NCBI GenBank assembly: GCA_030544235.1
Contig: CM060470.1
Location: 29,528,098 to 29,592,097 of the forward strand
Direction: 5' to 3'
DNA from: Lepturacanthus savala
Taxonomy: Eukaryota; Chordata; Actinopteri; Scombriformes; Trichiuridae
DNA: 64,000 nt
Part shown: in pieces, positions 63,399-64,000 of the stretch
How the letters are laid out: each line of letters opens with the position of its first letter
How positions within the stretch are numbered: the first letter of the stretch is position 1
Made by a program: the position numbers and the translations under genes
Notes under the pieces: model-generated
What the model was told of the DNA's origin: nothing
The model's input: the letters and a program-made list of their open reading frames with translations, nothing else
Database searches by the model: none

Positions 63399-63682
63399 CC
63401 CTCTATTGCATGAAATATTACTATTAGACGTTATTTTGAATGTTTAATTACCTAAAATGGATAAATATCAGATATATTAAAAAAATGTGTAAGAAAACAT
63501 CATAAACATAGTTGACCTTAGGAGGATAGTTTCATACTATCGTACGTGAATCATTGGGACTCCATTAGATTGTATACACTGGGAATTTTCCATATTTGCA
63601 TATTGTTGCCATATGACAATGAGTCTTTAGCATATTAGAAAAAACAAAAATAATAAAAAAAAAACTTGTAACATCTAAAATG
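63399..63682 (+). mobile_element. Family B element, split by a SINE
   Basis: CCCTCTATTGCATGAAATAT follows TTAA (63395-63398). The body runs to AGCATATTAGAAAAAAC, then the SINE begins. The right half, if present, lies beyond the window. Confidence 0.82.
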
Positions 63683-63683
63683 A

Positions 63684-64000
63684 GGGCGACACGGTGGCGC
63701 AGGGGTTAGCGCTGTTGCCTCACAGCAAGAAGGTCACAGGTTCAAGACCTCCTTGGTCCAGGGTCTGGGACCTTTCTGTGTGGAGTTTGCATGTTCTCCC
63801 CGTGTCTGCGTGGGTTTTCACCGGGTACTCCGGCTTCCTCCCACAGTCCAAAAAACATGCTGAGGTTAATTGGCGACTCTAAATTGGCCGTAGGTGTGAG
63901 TGTGTGAGTGAATGGTGTGTGTGCCCCACGATTGGCTGGCGACCATCTGGGGTGTATCCCTGCCTCTCGCCGTAATGCGCTGGGATAGGCTCCAGCAGAC
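63684..64000 (+). mobile_element. tRNA-promoter SINE-like element, cut by window end
   Basis: GGCGACACGGTGGCGCAGGG-GTTAGCGC and the B-box GGTTCAAGACC are followed by a body nearly identical to the 52305 copy. The high similarity suggests recent activity of the family. Confidence 0.85.

Overview
This window is ray-finned (teleost) fish genomic DNA. The evidence is intron-split vertebrate genes with GT/AG junctions, very long dinucleotide microsatellites, and several classes of fish-type DNA transposon remnants: Tc1-like, TTAA-flanked piggyBac-like, hAT-like, and a tRNA-promoter SINE. Three vertebrate genes are supported. They lie in the order sox21 (+), dct (+), gpc6 (-, 3' end only). This matches the human 13q31-q32 block SOX21 - (GPR180, TGDS) - DCT - GPC6, except that no tgds or gpr180 coding sequence is visible here.

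Layout. Positions 1-2430 are upstream DNA with microsatellites. A GC-rich promoter-like block carrying an NRF1-type site lies near 2440. A predicted non-coding first exon and a short 5' UTR intron, largely an (AT)n repeat, precede the single coding exon of sox21 (3054-3821, 255 aa). Its 3' UTR probably ends at the AATAAA at 4921. From about 4.9 to 25.4 kb there is a gene-free interval. It holds unique-looking, homeodomain-motif-rich blocks that could be conserved enhancers of sox21, together with scattered transposon remnants. The dct gene (dopachrome tautomerase) has eight coding exons from 25452 to 31683 that join to an exact 518-aa frame with all six metal-binding histidines. Two miniature transposons sit in its introns close to splice sites. 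The dct and gpc6 genes converge, and their likely polyadenylation signals (32384 and 32992) are about 600 bp apart. The last three coding exons of gpc6 (glypican 6) lie at 38901-39037, 35543-35718 and 34497-34696 on the minus strand. The remaining 25 kb (39-64 kb) is best read as one large gpc6 intron filled with mobile elements.

The genes are not an operon and do not share a pathway. Sox21 is a neural and epithelial SOXB2 transcription factor, Dct is a melanosome enzyme of melanin synthesis, and Gpc6 is a GPI-anchored heparan sulfate proteoglycan. Their linkage is an old vertebrate synteny block.

The most distinctive content is the mobile DNA. One TA-flanked miniature element family has ends reading GGGTGATATCAGGTAAA and at least five copies. 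Two TTAA-flanked families have ends reading CCCTCTATTGCAT and CCCTCATGTTGTGTT, with about ten and three copies. There is one hAT miniature element with an exact 8-bp target duplication, a 1.35-kb element with GATATCGG-rich inverted ends, Tc1 deletion derivatives, and a SINE with a 12-bp target duplication. Several of these host microsatellites or later insertions. I saw no CRISPR array, bacterial-type operon, rRNA or functional tRNA gene.
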